A stretch of 64,000 nt of DNA from Echinometra lucunter (taxonomy: Eukaryota > Echinodermata > Echinoidea > Camarodonta > Echinometridae), in the NCBI GenBank assembly GCA_029962745.1, contig CM057153.1, positions 9,616,962 through 9,680,961 of the forward strand, read 5' to 3'. Every line of letters begins with the position of its first letter. Within the stretch, counting starts at the first letter, position 1. The position numbers and the translations under genes were made by a program. This document shows positions 1 to 10,079 of this stretch, one piece after another. A model generated the notes under the pieces. The model was not told the DNA's origin. It was given only the letters and a program-made list of their open reading frames with translations, and made no database searches.

Positions 1-738
1 ATCAAATGTTTTTAGTACGATAACATTTGTGAAATTATTACCATTGATATTAAACTCGCAATCTAATTTTTTGTGTGGCAAATAGTTTGACTGAAAAAAA
101 ATATTGTCTAAGAATTCTTATTCATTATAGCTACACGCTACTCATCTCGAATTTATTCATAATGGCACTAACTCAATAATTCGACTATTATAAAAGGACG
201 CAAATAAAAAAGGAAGATAATACCAATTGCCTGAAATGAATCGCTATGAGAAATTATATCCCTTAATGGGCATGATTTTTTTTTGGAACTAACTATGTTG
301 TTAAGGGGGAGGGGCTACACACGAAATCAAATCACATTATTTTCTTTAGATATCACACTCTCTCTCACACGCACACACGCACGCGCCCATACTCGACTGG
401 GGAAGGTGTCGGGCTAAATCCTGGCTAAATCCTTGTAGCGGATGAACATCTTTCTTTAATTCATTTGTTCGTTGTTGTGTGTGTGTGTGATATTTAAATG
501 AGATGTCCTGTCATGTAGAAAAGAATATACACCAAACAAAGGAATCAATTATGCTGCTGTGAATACTGAGATTTGAGACAATCTCTTAATCCTGTTGCCA
601 TGGAGTTTGAAACACGAGATGTCTGGTATTCTCACTAATCATATAACAAATACATAGAAGTGAATAAACGCACTGATAATACGAGGAATTATGTACAAGG
701 ATTAGCATTACAGGGGACGGAAGGGCGATAAAGGCTGG

Positions 739-741
<3 letters not shown>
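1..741. other. Non-coding AT-rich sequence
   Basis: No coding signal was seen in either strand. The segment holds a short CA/CG-rich run near 355-390 and a short GT run near 474-490. It could be intergenic or intronic; nothing in the sequence decides which. Confidence 0.6.
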
Positions 742-778
<37 letters not shown>

Positions 779-822
779 GCGCGCGCGTGCGTGTGTGGGT
801 GGGTGGGTGGGGGGGGGGGGGG
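742..822. repeat. Compound microsatellite (AG)n-(CG/TG)n-(G)n
   Basis: A run of about 16 AG units is followed by alternating CG/TG, then TGGG units, then about 14 consecutive G. The alternating purine-pyrimidine part could adopt Z-DNA and the G part could form quadruplexes; both are inferences. The open frame read through it on the minus strand is a low-complexity artefact. Confidence 0.95.
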
Positions 823-1022
823 TCAACAAAACTTATGCGGAATTGAACATCATTCAAAAAGTTTGTGTAATCTTTAAATGACGATATGCACAAAGGGGAG
901 TTGAGAAAATCTTCGAATAAGTCTGCAAAATGCTTTTGGTTTTGAAATTTAAAAAAATCTATGTTTTCATATTATGAAAAAAAAAGATCTTACGTAACAT
1001 GCCATCGAACATTATGAATTGA

Positions 1023-1274
1023 ATGAGTTTATATATTATTGCTAACAAGTGCTGGATTGTTTTATTAACGCCATATATGAATCTCAGAAAAAGATCGTCA
1101 GAAATCTTCTTGAAGTTGATTTCATCTGGCACTTTCCAGAAGAAGAGAGGGAGAGGAAAAAGTAAGGAGAAAGTGTTTACTCAGGAGGAAAAAGAGAGGC
1201 TAAAGTTAAACCAATTGAGAAAAGAGAAAGGACGAAATGAAAGGAAAATGGTGACTGAGAATAGTGAATGCTAA
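1023..1274 (+). CDS. Unrecognised lysine/arginine-rich ORF (83 codons)
   Basis: I do not recognise this product. It is an uninterrupted ATG-to-stop frame whose C-terminal half is strongly basic and charged (roughly residues 38-78: Lys/Arg/Glu-rich, with a KKRGRGK cluster that could act as a nuclear signal). The N-terminal half is hydrophobic and looks non-coding. No good acceptor, donor or poly(A) signal was seen close by, and the codon pattern is not distinctive. It may be chance in purine-rich DNA, or a decayed exon or transposon fragment. It lies just upstream of two MITEs, which favours repeat-derived sequence. Confidence 0.12.
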   Translation: MSLYIIANKCWIVLLTPYMNLRKRSSEIFLKLISSGTFQKKRGRGKSKEKVFTQEEKERLKLNQLRKEKGRNERKMVTENSEC

Positions 1275-1332
1275 GATGTACAAAGAAAACAGTAAGGATG
1301 TAGTAATGATGAATAAGTGCATAGGGGTCTTA

Positions 1333-1565
1333 GTCTCTTAAAAAAGGAGAGTGAACCATTCACTCTCTTAGGGGCGAATCTAAGAAAAGAGGGATCACTC
1401 AAAATCCTTGATCGAACTCTGAGGTCACACCTAAAAGTGTGAATAAATAGTGAATATCACAATTTTTTACTCATAATTCACTCTTAATTCACTCTAAATG
1501 CACTCTTTTCTAAAAATTCACCCCTAACAGAGTGAATGCGTTCACTTTTTTTTTAAAAAAGAGAG
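1333..1565. mobile_element. MITE with about 50-bp TIRs and TA target duplication
   Basis: The two ends are inverted copies of one another. The left end starts at 1333 (TCTCTTAAAAAAGG then AGTGAAC.ATTCACTCT.TTAGGGG.GAAT). The complement of the right end, starting at 1565, gives the same series with a few mismatches and a longer A tract. TA dinucleotides flank both sides (1331-1332 and 1566-1567), the usual footprint of Tc1/mariner-type insertion. There is no coding capacity. The centre repeats variants of ATTCACTCT. Superfamily assignment rests only on the TA flanks. Confidence 0.75.
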
Positions 1566-1640
1566 TACGAAAAAAAAGAATAATAATGGAGGAGTTCTGT
1601 AGGGATGCCATGGAAGAAGCACCAAGCCCCCGGAGCGTAA

Positions 1641-2147
1641 GGTTACAGTTCGTTATTCCGAAGGTTCGTTTATTCCGAAGGTTCGTTTATTCCGAAGGTT
1701 CGTTATTCCGAAGGTTCGTTTTTCAGAAGGTTCGTTAGTCCGAAAATGAAATAAGGTTCGTTATTCCTAAGGTTCGTTAATCCGAAAATGGATAAAGGTT
1801 CATTATTCCGAAGGTTCGTTTAATAGTCCGAAAATAGAATATGGTACCTTAGTTCGTTAGTTATTTTCGGACTAACGAACCTTATTTTATTTTCGGACTA
1901 TCGAACCTTCGGAATAATGAACCCTATTTCATTTTCGGGCTAGAATCTTCGTAATAACGAACCTTATATCATTTTCGGACTAACGAACCTTCAGAATAAC
2001 GCCACAAATGTTCGGATTAACGATCCCTTTTTTCATTTTCGAACTAACGAACATCTACGCCTGCGCAATTTGCGTGTTCCGGAATAGCGAACCTTCGGAA
2101 TAACAAACCTTCGGAATAACGAACCTTCTGAATAACGAACATTACCC
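1641..2147. mobile_element. Palindromic element built from iterated TTCG...CGAA units, 8-bp duplication
   Basis: The left half is a string of TTCGTTATTCCGAAGG-like units on the + strand and the right half is the same string in inverse orientation, meeting near 1850. The ends match as imperfect TIRs: GGTTACAGTTCGTTATTC on the left against GGGTAATGTTCGTTATTC read inward from the right. Identical 8-bp direct repeats GAGCGTAA flank the element (1633-1640 and 2148-2155), which defines it as a transposed unit. An 8-bp duplication fits hAT, P or Merlin-type transposition; the termini do not clearly pick one. No protein is encoded. Confidence 0.8.
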
Positions 2148-2155
2148 GAGCGTAA

Positions 2156-4636
2156 CACCCAACGATTTGCATATTCCCAGGGAGGAGATTAAATTAAGAT
2201 CAGTCATGAAACAAAATGAATCATTATTTTGCGAGGATGATTTTCTTTGTGGACAAAATTGATAATCAAAACCAAGGGTTGAAGATAACACCGCTCGCTA
2301 ATTGCCCCTCCCCGAGCCCCCTCCATTCATTTCTCTTCCACCTATCCCTATTTCGCTCTTAGTCATTCTTTCCCTCCACATGACTTTAGCGAATGTATTG
2401 CATTTGATATTTTTCAAAGATTTTGATTTAAAATCATAAGTAATGTTATTAAAACATGAGTTATTGATACACACTAACTTTATTTAGACATTTCTTTCCT
2501 TTTTAATTATATGCGATGCTTTCATTGTGGATTATCATCATTTTCTTGCTTAAGTTCAGAAAAACTCTTTCTTGATTTAGTGTTCCAGCAAATAGGATAT
2601 GCTCCATGCTCGCGTGATTTCGCGTCACTCCAGTTGGTCCGCAAGTTTGTTTTAACCTTATGTTGAATTTAGCATGCAGACTTCATTTATCGATATCGCC
2701 ATTAATGATCTTAACGCGTATCCATGCTCGCTATTTATAATGCAGAAGGTACGGTCACACGAAGGCACGAACCCCTCTCCCCCAGAACAACAACAATAGC
2801 AACAAAACAAATAAACAAACAAAAGCATTAAAAAAAAAACCGGCGGGAACGATATTGTTTTGTTTCGAGAAACCAGGGACGGTGTGAGACACTTCCGGCC
2901 CCCAAAACACTTCAGGAAACTTATTGTTTCCCGTTTACATCTATCAAGTCAGTGGTATAACCCTCGTTCCAAATAGTCCTAGTGCTAGTGATTGAAAGTA
3001 ATGCAAAAAAATCTCCCTGATATGAAAGATTTTACGGTATGAAAATACATGTATAAAATATAGCATTTCATTATAACCTTAAACATCACTGACTTGGCTA
3101 CGAACGATGAATCTAAACCTTTCCTGAAATAAAACACATAGCTGCAGAATAAAAAGACAAGAAAGTTGTGTTGATATTATACCAGCCAACATTACTTTTA
3201 AGAAAGATATGACAATAATGTAGGAAAACAAAACAATCGGAAATAGACAGTACGCACTATCTTAACAGTCTACAAAATATGCTTTAATATTATGGTGGAG
3301 GCCGGGGTCACATAATTATTCAAAGGGGCTGCTGGAATTTCCTTCCTGAAATTCTTTTACTTTGATACCCTCTATTTGACTATGCAGGCAGACCCCACCC
3401 CACTAGAGGGAAATAAAAAAAATCCATCTATATGAAATGTGTCCCATGTGTCATTCGATTAAAAGTTGGTAGTGGAATTTTGATCCCTGCCTCGTTCTTT
3501 CCGAGAGAAAATAATGAAGTTACAGATGTGTAATAATTCCACAAATTAAGGCTTCATGAGACATAATCATATGGAATGAAATAATTATATGAAAAAATAT
3601 TCTTAAGATCGGTTAGAATCTGTATTCATCATGACTTTTATCCCGATTATCTTTTGAGAATTTGTCTTATGAACAAAGACTGAAATCTAAAATCCTTTCA
3701 CGTAATCTGTTTCGTTGGCTGACGAAAACTCCGATTAAAAATGGATAAAATCAGATTGCTGGAGAATTGAGGAAAACAAGAGGAATGACGCGACTGTTTT
3801 GAAACCTAGGTTTAAATCCACCTTCGGAAGATTTGCCCGAGCTTTGTCATGATGCGAGATGAGTGACTATGAGTTGATATGAAAGTCATCATCACAGACA
3901 GACATGGTTGTGTGTTAAGCATGTCAAAGGCGCCACACAAAACGTTGTAAGAAAGACGTCACACCATGCACGGATCGTATTATACCAATCCACTTTCCCC
4001 CTATTAAATGGTGTGTCTTAGAGACGTTATTGATGAATTTCACAATTTTTGGTCAAAATGCAGGTCATGCATCTTCATTCTGCCCTTGCACCACTCCCTG
4101 CTGACGGTATTACCTTTATTTCCTCATGGTTTCATTAAAAAAAAAGAAGATTTATGTGACATCATGCATGATATGTTACATTTTAGGAAATAATGCCGAG
4201 GCGATATGTCGGGATCCCAATCGTGGCACGGGATTTATCATATTGATTTTAACATCCTTCATCCACTGATTTGCTTTTACTTTCCTTCCGCATTTTACAT
4301 GCCTTTTTGTCTGTATCTGAAATTTTGTTTTCATTTCATACTTTGATTGCATCTTCTATTACTTCAAATAAATATATTGAATTTTGTTTACGTGTATACT
4401 TAAGGCTCTTTTTTCTTTGTTTTTGTTGTTGTTTCTTCATTTATTCTTGTTTCATTCTTCATTTGAATCATTATGTATCATGTTTTGCTTGTTTGCTTGT
4501 TCAGTGTTTCTCCTTTTACCCTGCACTTACGCATATGACATTTGTTACAAATGTATTGCTAACGTGTTTTTAATTCACAGGTGGACCCTGTAAACAGCAT
4601 TTTGCTGTTACTGCGTTCCACCTATGAGAGAAAAGT
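2156..4636. other. Non-coding stretch, no gene recognised
   Basis: AT-rich sequence without a coding signal. Small open frames at 4008-4193 and 4271-4573 are Phe/Leu/Cys-rich translations of T-rich DNA and are not supported as genes. No TIR pairs or LINE tail could be placed. Confidence 0.5.
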
Positions 4637-4793
4637 GAATGAATGAATGAATGAATGAATGAATGAATGAATGAATACATGAATGAATGAATGAATGAAT
4701 ACATGAATGAATGAATGAATGAATACATGAATGAATGAATGAATGAATACATGAATGAATGAATGAATGAATACATGAATACATGAATGAATT
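4637..4793. repeat. (GAAT)n array with 24-bp higher-order unit
   Basis: The array begins as plain GAAT repeats and then settles into a regular 24-bp unit, four GAAT plus one GAATACAT, repeated about four to five times before a degraded end near 4790. The variant tetramer ACAT recurs at a fixed phase, so the larger unit itself was amplified. The minus-strand open frames over it are repeat translations. Confidence 0.95.
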
Positions 4794-5924
4794 TTCATCA
4801 ACACTTTTGTTAACTGCATTTAGATGCGACCCAGTTTTCTGGATCTCCTAAAGAAATATTCAAGAATCAAATTTAGAACTCATGCATGGCAAAGAGCATG
4901 ATTCTCTACTTTTTGGAAACGTCAGTTTGATTAATTTTATGTTATACATCATCGAGGTTCTATCTGAAAAAAATGAATGAAGGTTATCAATCCGGAATAA
5001 AATAGATGCGCTCGGCCGTTTCCAGCATGATTTCTTATTCAATCAATGTCTAGGATTTTGAGAGGAGGCAATACTACAAACAGTGCGCATCAAAATCAAG
5101 AATTTGATTACTCTAGCGGCCCTTGATCAGAAGTCAGAAATATTTCCTTTGCCTCAAATTAAGTACATTAATTACAGAGATCCTTGTAAATATACGAATA
5201 CAACATACCATGCGTTTGCCAGAGCTACCAAATCATCATCGCATAGCTTCCCTTTGATATCCATTAAGCCATTAGAGTCAAGCGCATTGGTATGCGGTTG
5301 CATGGTTCTAAAATGCTTCCAGATTAATAAACTCTGAAATCCGGAAAAACGTGATTCTCTTTTCTAAGTCTGTAGATTTGACTTCATCATGTTGATTGCT
5401 AAATGTGATAAATCGTGGTTTTTTTTTGATAATCAGTAAAAGAAAATGTTAATAAAAGGAATCCGTCTGAATCACTGAACAGTTTCCAAAAAGAAATTCG
5501 TAGATGAAAATTTCAGTTTGCAATCCCTGTTTCTTTCAACGTTTTGAGTGCATTTTCTTTTTATTGTAACTGCTACCACATTCCATTTTTATTCATGTTG
5601 GTTTTTTTCTGTACAGTTTCTGAAACGCAAATATCTTTTCTGGATTATCTTCTTTCCGGCTTCTACCAATGAATATTCTGTTATTGACACATAATACGGG
5701 ATGTATTTTATAATCACGTTGAAACAGTATCCAATTCACGGTTCTTAAATGACCCTATATCTGATCTCTATCCTACCTTGCTGCTGTAAGCCATGAAAAG
5801 TGTTGTCAGTGTATATCTATTCCTTTTTTCTCATCCATCGTTTAGTTTGTAATTCAAAATACAAAATTCATATTGTATCTTTTACGAGGTAGTCTTTTCA
5901 TCTTCTCACAGTCATATCTTAAAA
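4794..5924. other. Non-coding stretch, no gene recognised
   Basis: No feature beyond ordinary AT-rich DNA was seen. Short open frames on both strands (for example 5083-5337 on +) lack codon bias, splice sites or a recognisable domain. Confidence 0.5.
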
Positions 5925-5990
5925 GGCCCCTGCAGTCAAAATGCAAGTTGATTCCTGTTGATGTGCAGGGTTGCATACAACTCATATTTT

Positions 5991-6306
5991 CATAGAAAAA
6001 GAATCTGAGAAAATTGCAATGCCCCGACCGGGATTTGAACCCGGGACCCTGGCTTGCATGTCCAGTGCTCTGCCAACTGAGCTGTCGAGGCAAAGCAACA
6101 ATCTCACGTTAGCCCATCTCTTACCATCAGCGCAGTGAGGTACTTCCATACCAACCATACCGTACGCCAAAGGCCTACCATTGAGAAAGGTCTTCCCCCT
6201 AAAGTCGGGCAAATCCATGCCAACGAATTTCTATAGAGGACGATTTGGTCATAATCGTGATATCATAATGGGTAGGATTGAATAATATTTCATAGAAAAG
6301 AAAAAG
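5991..6306 (-). mobile_element. Inserted 316-bp element containing a tRNA-like domain
   Basis: The insert is bounded by a perfect 12-bp direct repeat AACTCATATTTT at 5979-5990 and 6307-6318. It interrupts an arm of the fold-back element, whose sequence is continuous in the opposite arm, so boundaries and relative age are well supported. Read on the minus strand it begins with a pyrimidine-rich stretch, runs about 210 bp, then has a tRNA-like domain with Pol III A and B boxes near its 3' end. Both insert ends also carry a TTTCATAGAAAA-like stretch in direct orientation. A tRNA-derived SINE is the likely class, but the tRNA part is at the 3' rather than the 5' end and there is no A-rich tail. 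Confidence 0.7.
6020..6091 (-). pseudogene. tRNA-like cloverleaf (probable tRNA-derived pseudogene or SINE head)
   Basis: On the minus strand this 72-nt segment folds as a cloverleaf. The acceptor stem is GCCTCGA/TCGGGGC (7 pairs, one G-T), the D stem GCTC/GAGC, and the T stem CCGGG/CCCGG around the loop TTCAAAT. The A box (CAGCTCAGTTGG) and B box (GGTTCAAATCC) are close to canonical. The anticodon arm is weaker: its stem has a mismatch and the loop CATGCAA has A instead of the conserved T before the nominal anticodon TGC (alanine). Together with its location inside a mobile insert, this argues for a tRNA-derived relic rather than a functional tRNA gene. Confidence 0.65.
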
Positions 6307-7090
6307 AACTCATATTTTGTTGTTCAAACATCTAAATTTGTTACATAGATTTTCAAATAATTTGAAATAATTTGTTCAACCTGCTAAGCTCCATCCCCCC
6401 GAATGCTCGAGATCTCATTCCTGCAGTGACACACTATGAACATGATGGACAAAGAAAGCGGACAAAATAAACAACCCCTCATTCTACCCTTCACAATGGT
6501 TCTGGTAGTCAAAAGAACATCCCTTCACTGCTATTGTCTGAAATATGAGGAGCAGGTGTCACATGCATATTAACCTGGAACTACATGATTAAACATAGTA
6601 GCAGTGAAGGGATGTTCTTTTGACTACCAGAACCATTGTGAAGGGTAGAATGAGAGGTTGTTTATTTTGTCCGCTTTTTTTTGTCCGCCATGTTCATAGT
6701 GACATCATGACGTCAATCGTTAGTGTGCTAACAAGAGACAGTGGTATGCTTGCCAGAGCTGACCACCTGTTTAGAATATACATAGGAGTTGCAATGTCAG
6801 ACATGCTGTAGCATTACCTGGAAAAGAAAGGCAATGTGAAGGTATTGTATGAAAGCATGGAATTCTGTTGTGAGCATGTGCTATGTTGTGTCAAGTTAAA
6901 GGCCACTGTCTATTGCAGACTGATGATTGACAACAGATGATGTCACTGCAGGAATAAGATCTAGAGCATTCATGAAGGGTGGAGCAGTTTTGTTCTATGA
7001 AACATATTTAAATGTTTGAATAAGAAATCATGAGTTGTATTCGGCCCTGCTCATCAATGGGAATCAACTTGAATTTGGATTGCAGTGGCC

Positions 7091-7610
7091 CCACCCCATG
7101 GCAACTAGAACCGGATGTTCCGTGTGTGAAGTCTATGGACATTCGAGAATTCAGGAGTCAACTGGTAAATAATTCGGAGGTTTCCTACTATGGCCATGTC
7201 TCTTCAATGAAATAGATCTCACATGACAATAATGTGGTTTTGTTGGCAAAGGGGGGCTGTTATTGTTCTTAATCATTAACAAATCTTGCATTCATTTCGC
7301 ATGTTTGACATGTTTTAAGTGGGATTGTGAATAGCTTGACTTGGCACTGCGTGTATCATTATGCTGTGTTCACTTGCGATCATTCACAGATAACCGTGCC
7401 AAGTTTAAAGGTACCCGTCAATTTGTAATATTGAATTCAGAAAGTAAGTGAGATGGAAAACTTTGACTAGCTTCTGAGCTTATTACAAGAAAATCCCATG
7501 CAGAGTGAAAGAAAAATACAGGAAGATGTATACTTTCTGGGGGTATATGCATCTACCTAGATTCTAAACTTCAATCTTCATGACTGCATTTCATCGGATT
7601 AAATCTTTTT
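7091..7610. other. Non-coding stretch
   Basis: No coding signal or repeat boundary was found between the fold-back element and the piggyBac-type MITE. Confidence 0.5.
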
Positions 7611-7614
7611 TTAA

Positions 7615-7952
7615 CCCATTCGTGACAGAGGTCCACATTTTGTGGTTTGACCTAATAACTTTTGATGCAGAGCCCTAAAAATTATACCAAATACATGAGC
7701 AAAAAGAGCAAAATATTCTACACAAATTGTGCCCATTTTGGTTGCGTCAATATTCGTTGTTTGATGCTGAAAATTTTTTAAAGGAAAGTAAGCATTAAAA
7801 TCCTTAAATTGGCAATGTGATAGAAAGTTTAAAATCTCCGTTTTTCCCTGCAAATTGGCAACATTTTAACTAAAATAAAAATGTTGGTGTTGCCAATTTG
7901 AAGAATAAAAGCTGATTACATTAGGCTTAAAATAATTCCTGTCACGAATGGG
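7615..7952. mobile_element. piggyBac-type MITE (TTAA flanks)
   Basis: Perfect 14-bp TIRs CCCATTCGTGACAG and its complement end exactly at TTAA tetranucleotides (7611-7614 and 7953-7956). A TTAA target with CCC-starting ends is the hallmark of piggyBac transposons. The 338-bp interior has no transposase. It contains a second hairpin near 7847-7905 (AAATTGGCAACATTTT and its complement). The minus-strand open frame 7611-7853 is read through this non-coding sequence. Confidence 0.85.
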
Positions 7953-8090
7953 TTAAAGTTTGCTATATTTTAAAATGATTGCCATAACATGTGTAACAGA
8001 GACCAAATTCCTTCTGTGTAAGGAGTATTTTACTTTGTTGGATTGACATTATACTTGGTCTTAAGCTTACACTGAAATTATTATTTCCTC

Positions 8091-8125
8091 TTTTTTTTTT
8101 TTTTTTTTTTTTTGGGGGGGGGGGG
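8091..8125. repeat. Poly-T abutting poly-G
   Basis: Twenty-three T are followed directly by twelve G. The same T-run/G-run junction on the same strand recurs at 53439-53462 and 58143-58168. Confidence 0.95.
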
Positions 8126-8289
8126 AATGTTTCAAATTAAGAACTCCCATGTAAGACTAAAAATATTGTGTACAGAGGCATCTTATCCAGAAATGTGTCA
8201 TCAGGTAGGTGGAATCTTCTATAAATGGGGAAGAGGCAAGGAATGACATTAGCCTCCCTCGTTGCAGACTTAGGGCCTTCAAGCGGAGG

Positions 8290-8291
<2 letters not shown>

Positions 8292-8342
<51 letters not shown>
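8292..8342. repeat. (GA)n microsatellite
   Basis: About 25 uninterrupted GA units. Confidence 0.98.
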
Positions 8343-8789
8343 CACATTCACCCTATGATCATGGTTTCAACACTGAAGGCCTTAAAGTTAATACTAATTA
8401 ACACTCTCTCTTTATTCTTGATTTCAGAATACTGCCATAAAAAGGGTTCTAGTCGACATCCATTTTCTCGCCACCTGATAACAGAGCCGAGCACATGACA
8501 AATAAGTTCCGGAAACTATTAACAGATAGGAAATATCTTGGAACATCCAGTTATATCTCAATTGCAGCCACATGGGGGGGGGGGTATGTCGACTACTTTC
8601 TCAGTCATTATCATAATTGTCTTGTCTTTTTCACATGAGACTTCTATTCATAGAAGTCGGAACATATCTTACAGTTTTCACTATACAGTGCTATAATGTA
8701 AATACCTGTCGACATATTTTTTTTGCTATATCTAGTAATTTTGTTGTGGAATTTTGTTTTTAACTATTCTGTTATGCATTTTGGTGTTT

Positions 8790-8850
8790 ATTCAGGGCCC
8801 CATGGAAGACCACTATTTTTTGGTGAATGGGCTACCCCGACAAAAGATTA
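8790..8850 (+). mobile_element. Fragment of a LINE 3' end
   Basis: The block around TTCAGGGCCCCATGGAAGACCA resembles those at 31243 (TCAGGGCTCTTTGGAAGACC) and 52804 (CAGACCCCACGGAAGACCAG). In all three it is followed by a C-containing GGC(T/A)..CCC block. Such dispersed, 5'-truncated tails are typical of CR1/L2-like LINEs. No reverse transcriptase is present here; class assignment is inference. Confidence 0.45.
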
Positions 8851-9339
8851 GAAAACATAACACTTTATCTATGTACATGTAAATAGTATTTTTGGAAGAT
8901 GAAATAAGTAAACTGAAGCGTCGACACAGAATGATGAATGCGTAGATGTTTATATAATGTTTGCGATTCAAACCCATTGGTATGAATGTAAAAGATATAT
9001 ATTTACATTCATGAGGCTATAAATAAGGCGACATTTATCAAACAGGGACAGAAATAAATGTGGAGGTCCCTGTATATCGGGGCGCTCGGGGCAGTTACGA
9101 CGAAGATCAATATCATCATGTTTTTTTTTTTTTCTGCAACGGATGTGATCAATTTTAGAGGATTATAATAAAGAGGGTGATTATAAGAGGTTGAGGACAC
9201 GGGACCTAGAAGATAGAGAGGGAAAAAGAAGGAGGAAGGTGAAAGAGGAGACAGAAAAGAAGAAAAAGAAGAGGGTGCTTATACTGAAAGGTTGGGGACA
9301 CGGGACTTGAAAGATAGAGAAGAGAACAGACAAGAAAGG

Positions 9340-9457
9340 AGGGTGGAAGGGAAGAAGAAGAAGAAGGAGGAGGAGAGGAAGAAGAAGAAAAGAAGAAGAA
9401 GAAAAAGGAGAAGCAGGGAAAGAAGAAGAAGAAGAAGAAGAAGAAGAAGAAGAAGAA

Positions 9458-9489
<32 letters not shown>

Positions 9490-9500
9490 AGAAGAGAGTA
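9340..9500. repeat. Polypurine (GAA)n tract
   Basis: A purine-only stretch dominated by GAA units, with about 20 near-perfect units at 9420-9490, inside a wider purine-rich zone starting near 9200. It yields the Lys/Arg-rich and Leu/Ser-rich artefact frames on the two strands. Long GAA tracts can form triplexes. Confidence 0.95.
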
Positions 9501-9609
9501 CGGAGAGGAGAAAACGGATATCAATAATATGACAAAATAGAAATTAAAGTAATAATAGGAAAAATTAATAACAATATTTATCACGATGATTATAGAAAGA
9601 TATTTTCAT

Positions 9610-9686
9610 TATTATCACGACTATGATGATGATGATGACGATTGTAATTATAAATTATTATTTTCATGATCATTATTATCATGATT

Positions 9687-9728
<42 letters not shown>

Positions 9729-9825
9729 GTTATTATTATCATCATCATCATCATTATAACTCTTGTTGTTTCTGTTATCATCATCTTTGTTATTATTATC
9801 ATTATCATTATCATTATAGAGAAAA
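9610..9825. repeat. Trinucleotide (GAT)n/(ATT)n array
   Basis: Blocks of ATGATG, ATTATT and ATCATC alternate, with about 13 perfect GAT units at 9687-9727. GAT blocks precede ATC blocks, so parts are complementary and could fold back. Confidence 0.95.
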
Positions 9826-10079
9826 AAGGAGGGAATGAAGGAAGCAGAAGAGAAAACAGACCCAAAATACCATGAAGAACAGTTATATCGTCATTCAATC
9901 TGCATTACTGAAAAAATATTCGACTCCTCAGTGAATCATTGTGTCATTCAACAATGAAATACTCGTATGAATTGCTATTAAAAAAAAAATCTTGTCACTA
10001 ATTCTGCGGCAACAGCAGACGAGCTCTGAAGGTCGTCGTTTCACAAGAAAATGTGTGCGGAAATAGTTTAGAATTAAAG

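Larger units (their letters stand above)
5925..7090. mobile_element. Large fold-back element, arms interrupted by insertions
   Basis: The segment 6409-6530 is an almost exact inverted copy of 6597-6710, separated by a spacer of about 66 bp. Further out, 6307-6425 pairs with about 6930-7035, and 5925-5990 pairs with 7020-7090. Together they form one long palindrome whose outer ends are GGCC[C/A]CTGCA and its complement. The left arm carries a 316-bp insertion. The right arm holds about 210 bp (about 6711-6920) with no partner on the left. No target duplication could be fixed at the outer ends and nothing is encoded. Confidence 0.8.
7957..10079. other. Non-coding stretch rich in simple repeats
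   Basis: Apart from the simple repeats and the LINE tail listed separately, nothing was recognised. A run of about ten G near 8575-8583 and a T run at 9121-9133 are also present. Confidence 0.5.

Noticed and set aside
1641..2147. CRISPR-like array
   Set aside because: Repeats are palindromic, nearly contiguous without unique spacers, switch orientation half-way, and the DNA is eukaryotic.
6020..6091. Functional tRNA-Ala gene
   Set aside because: The residue before the anticodon is A instead of T, the anticodon stem has a mismatch, and the locus lies in a mobile insert.
9279..9898. Leu-, Ile- and Arg-rich ORFs around 9300-9900
   Set aside because: Direct products of GAA and GAT trinucleotide arrays.
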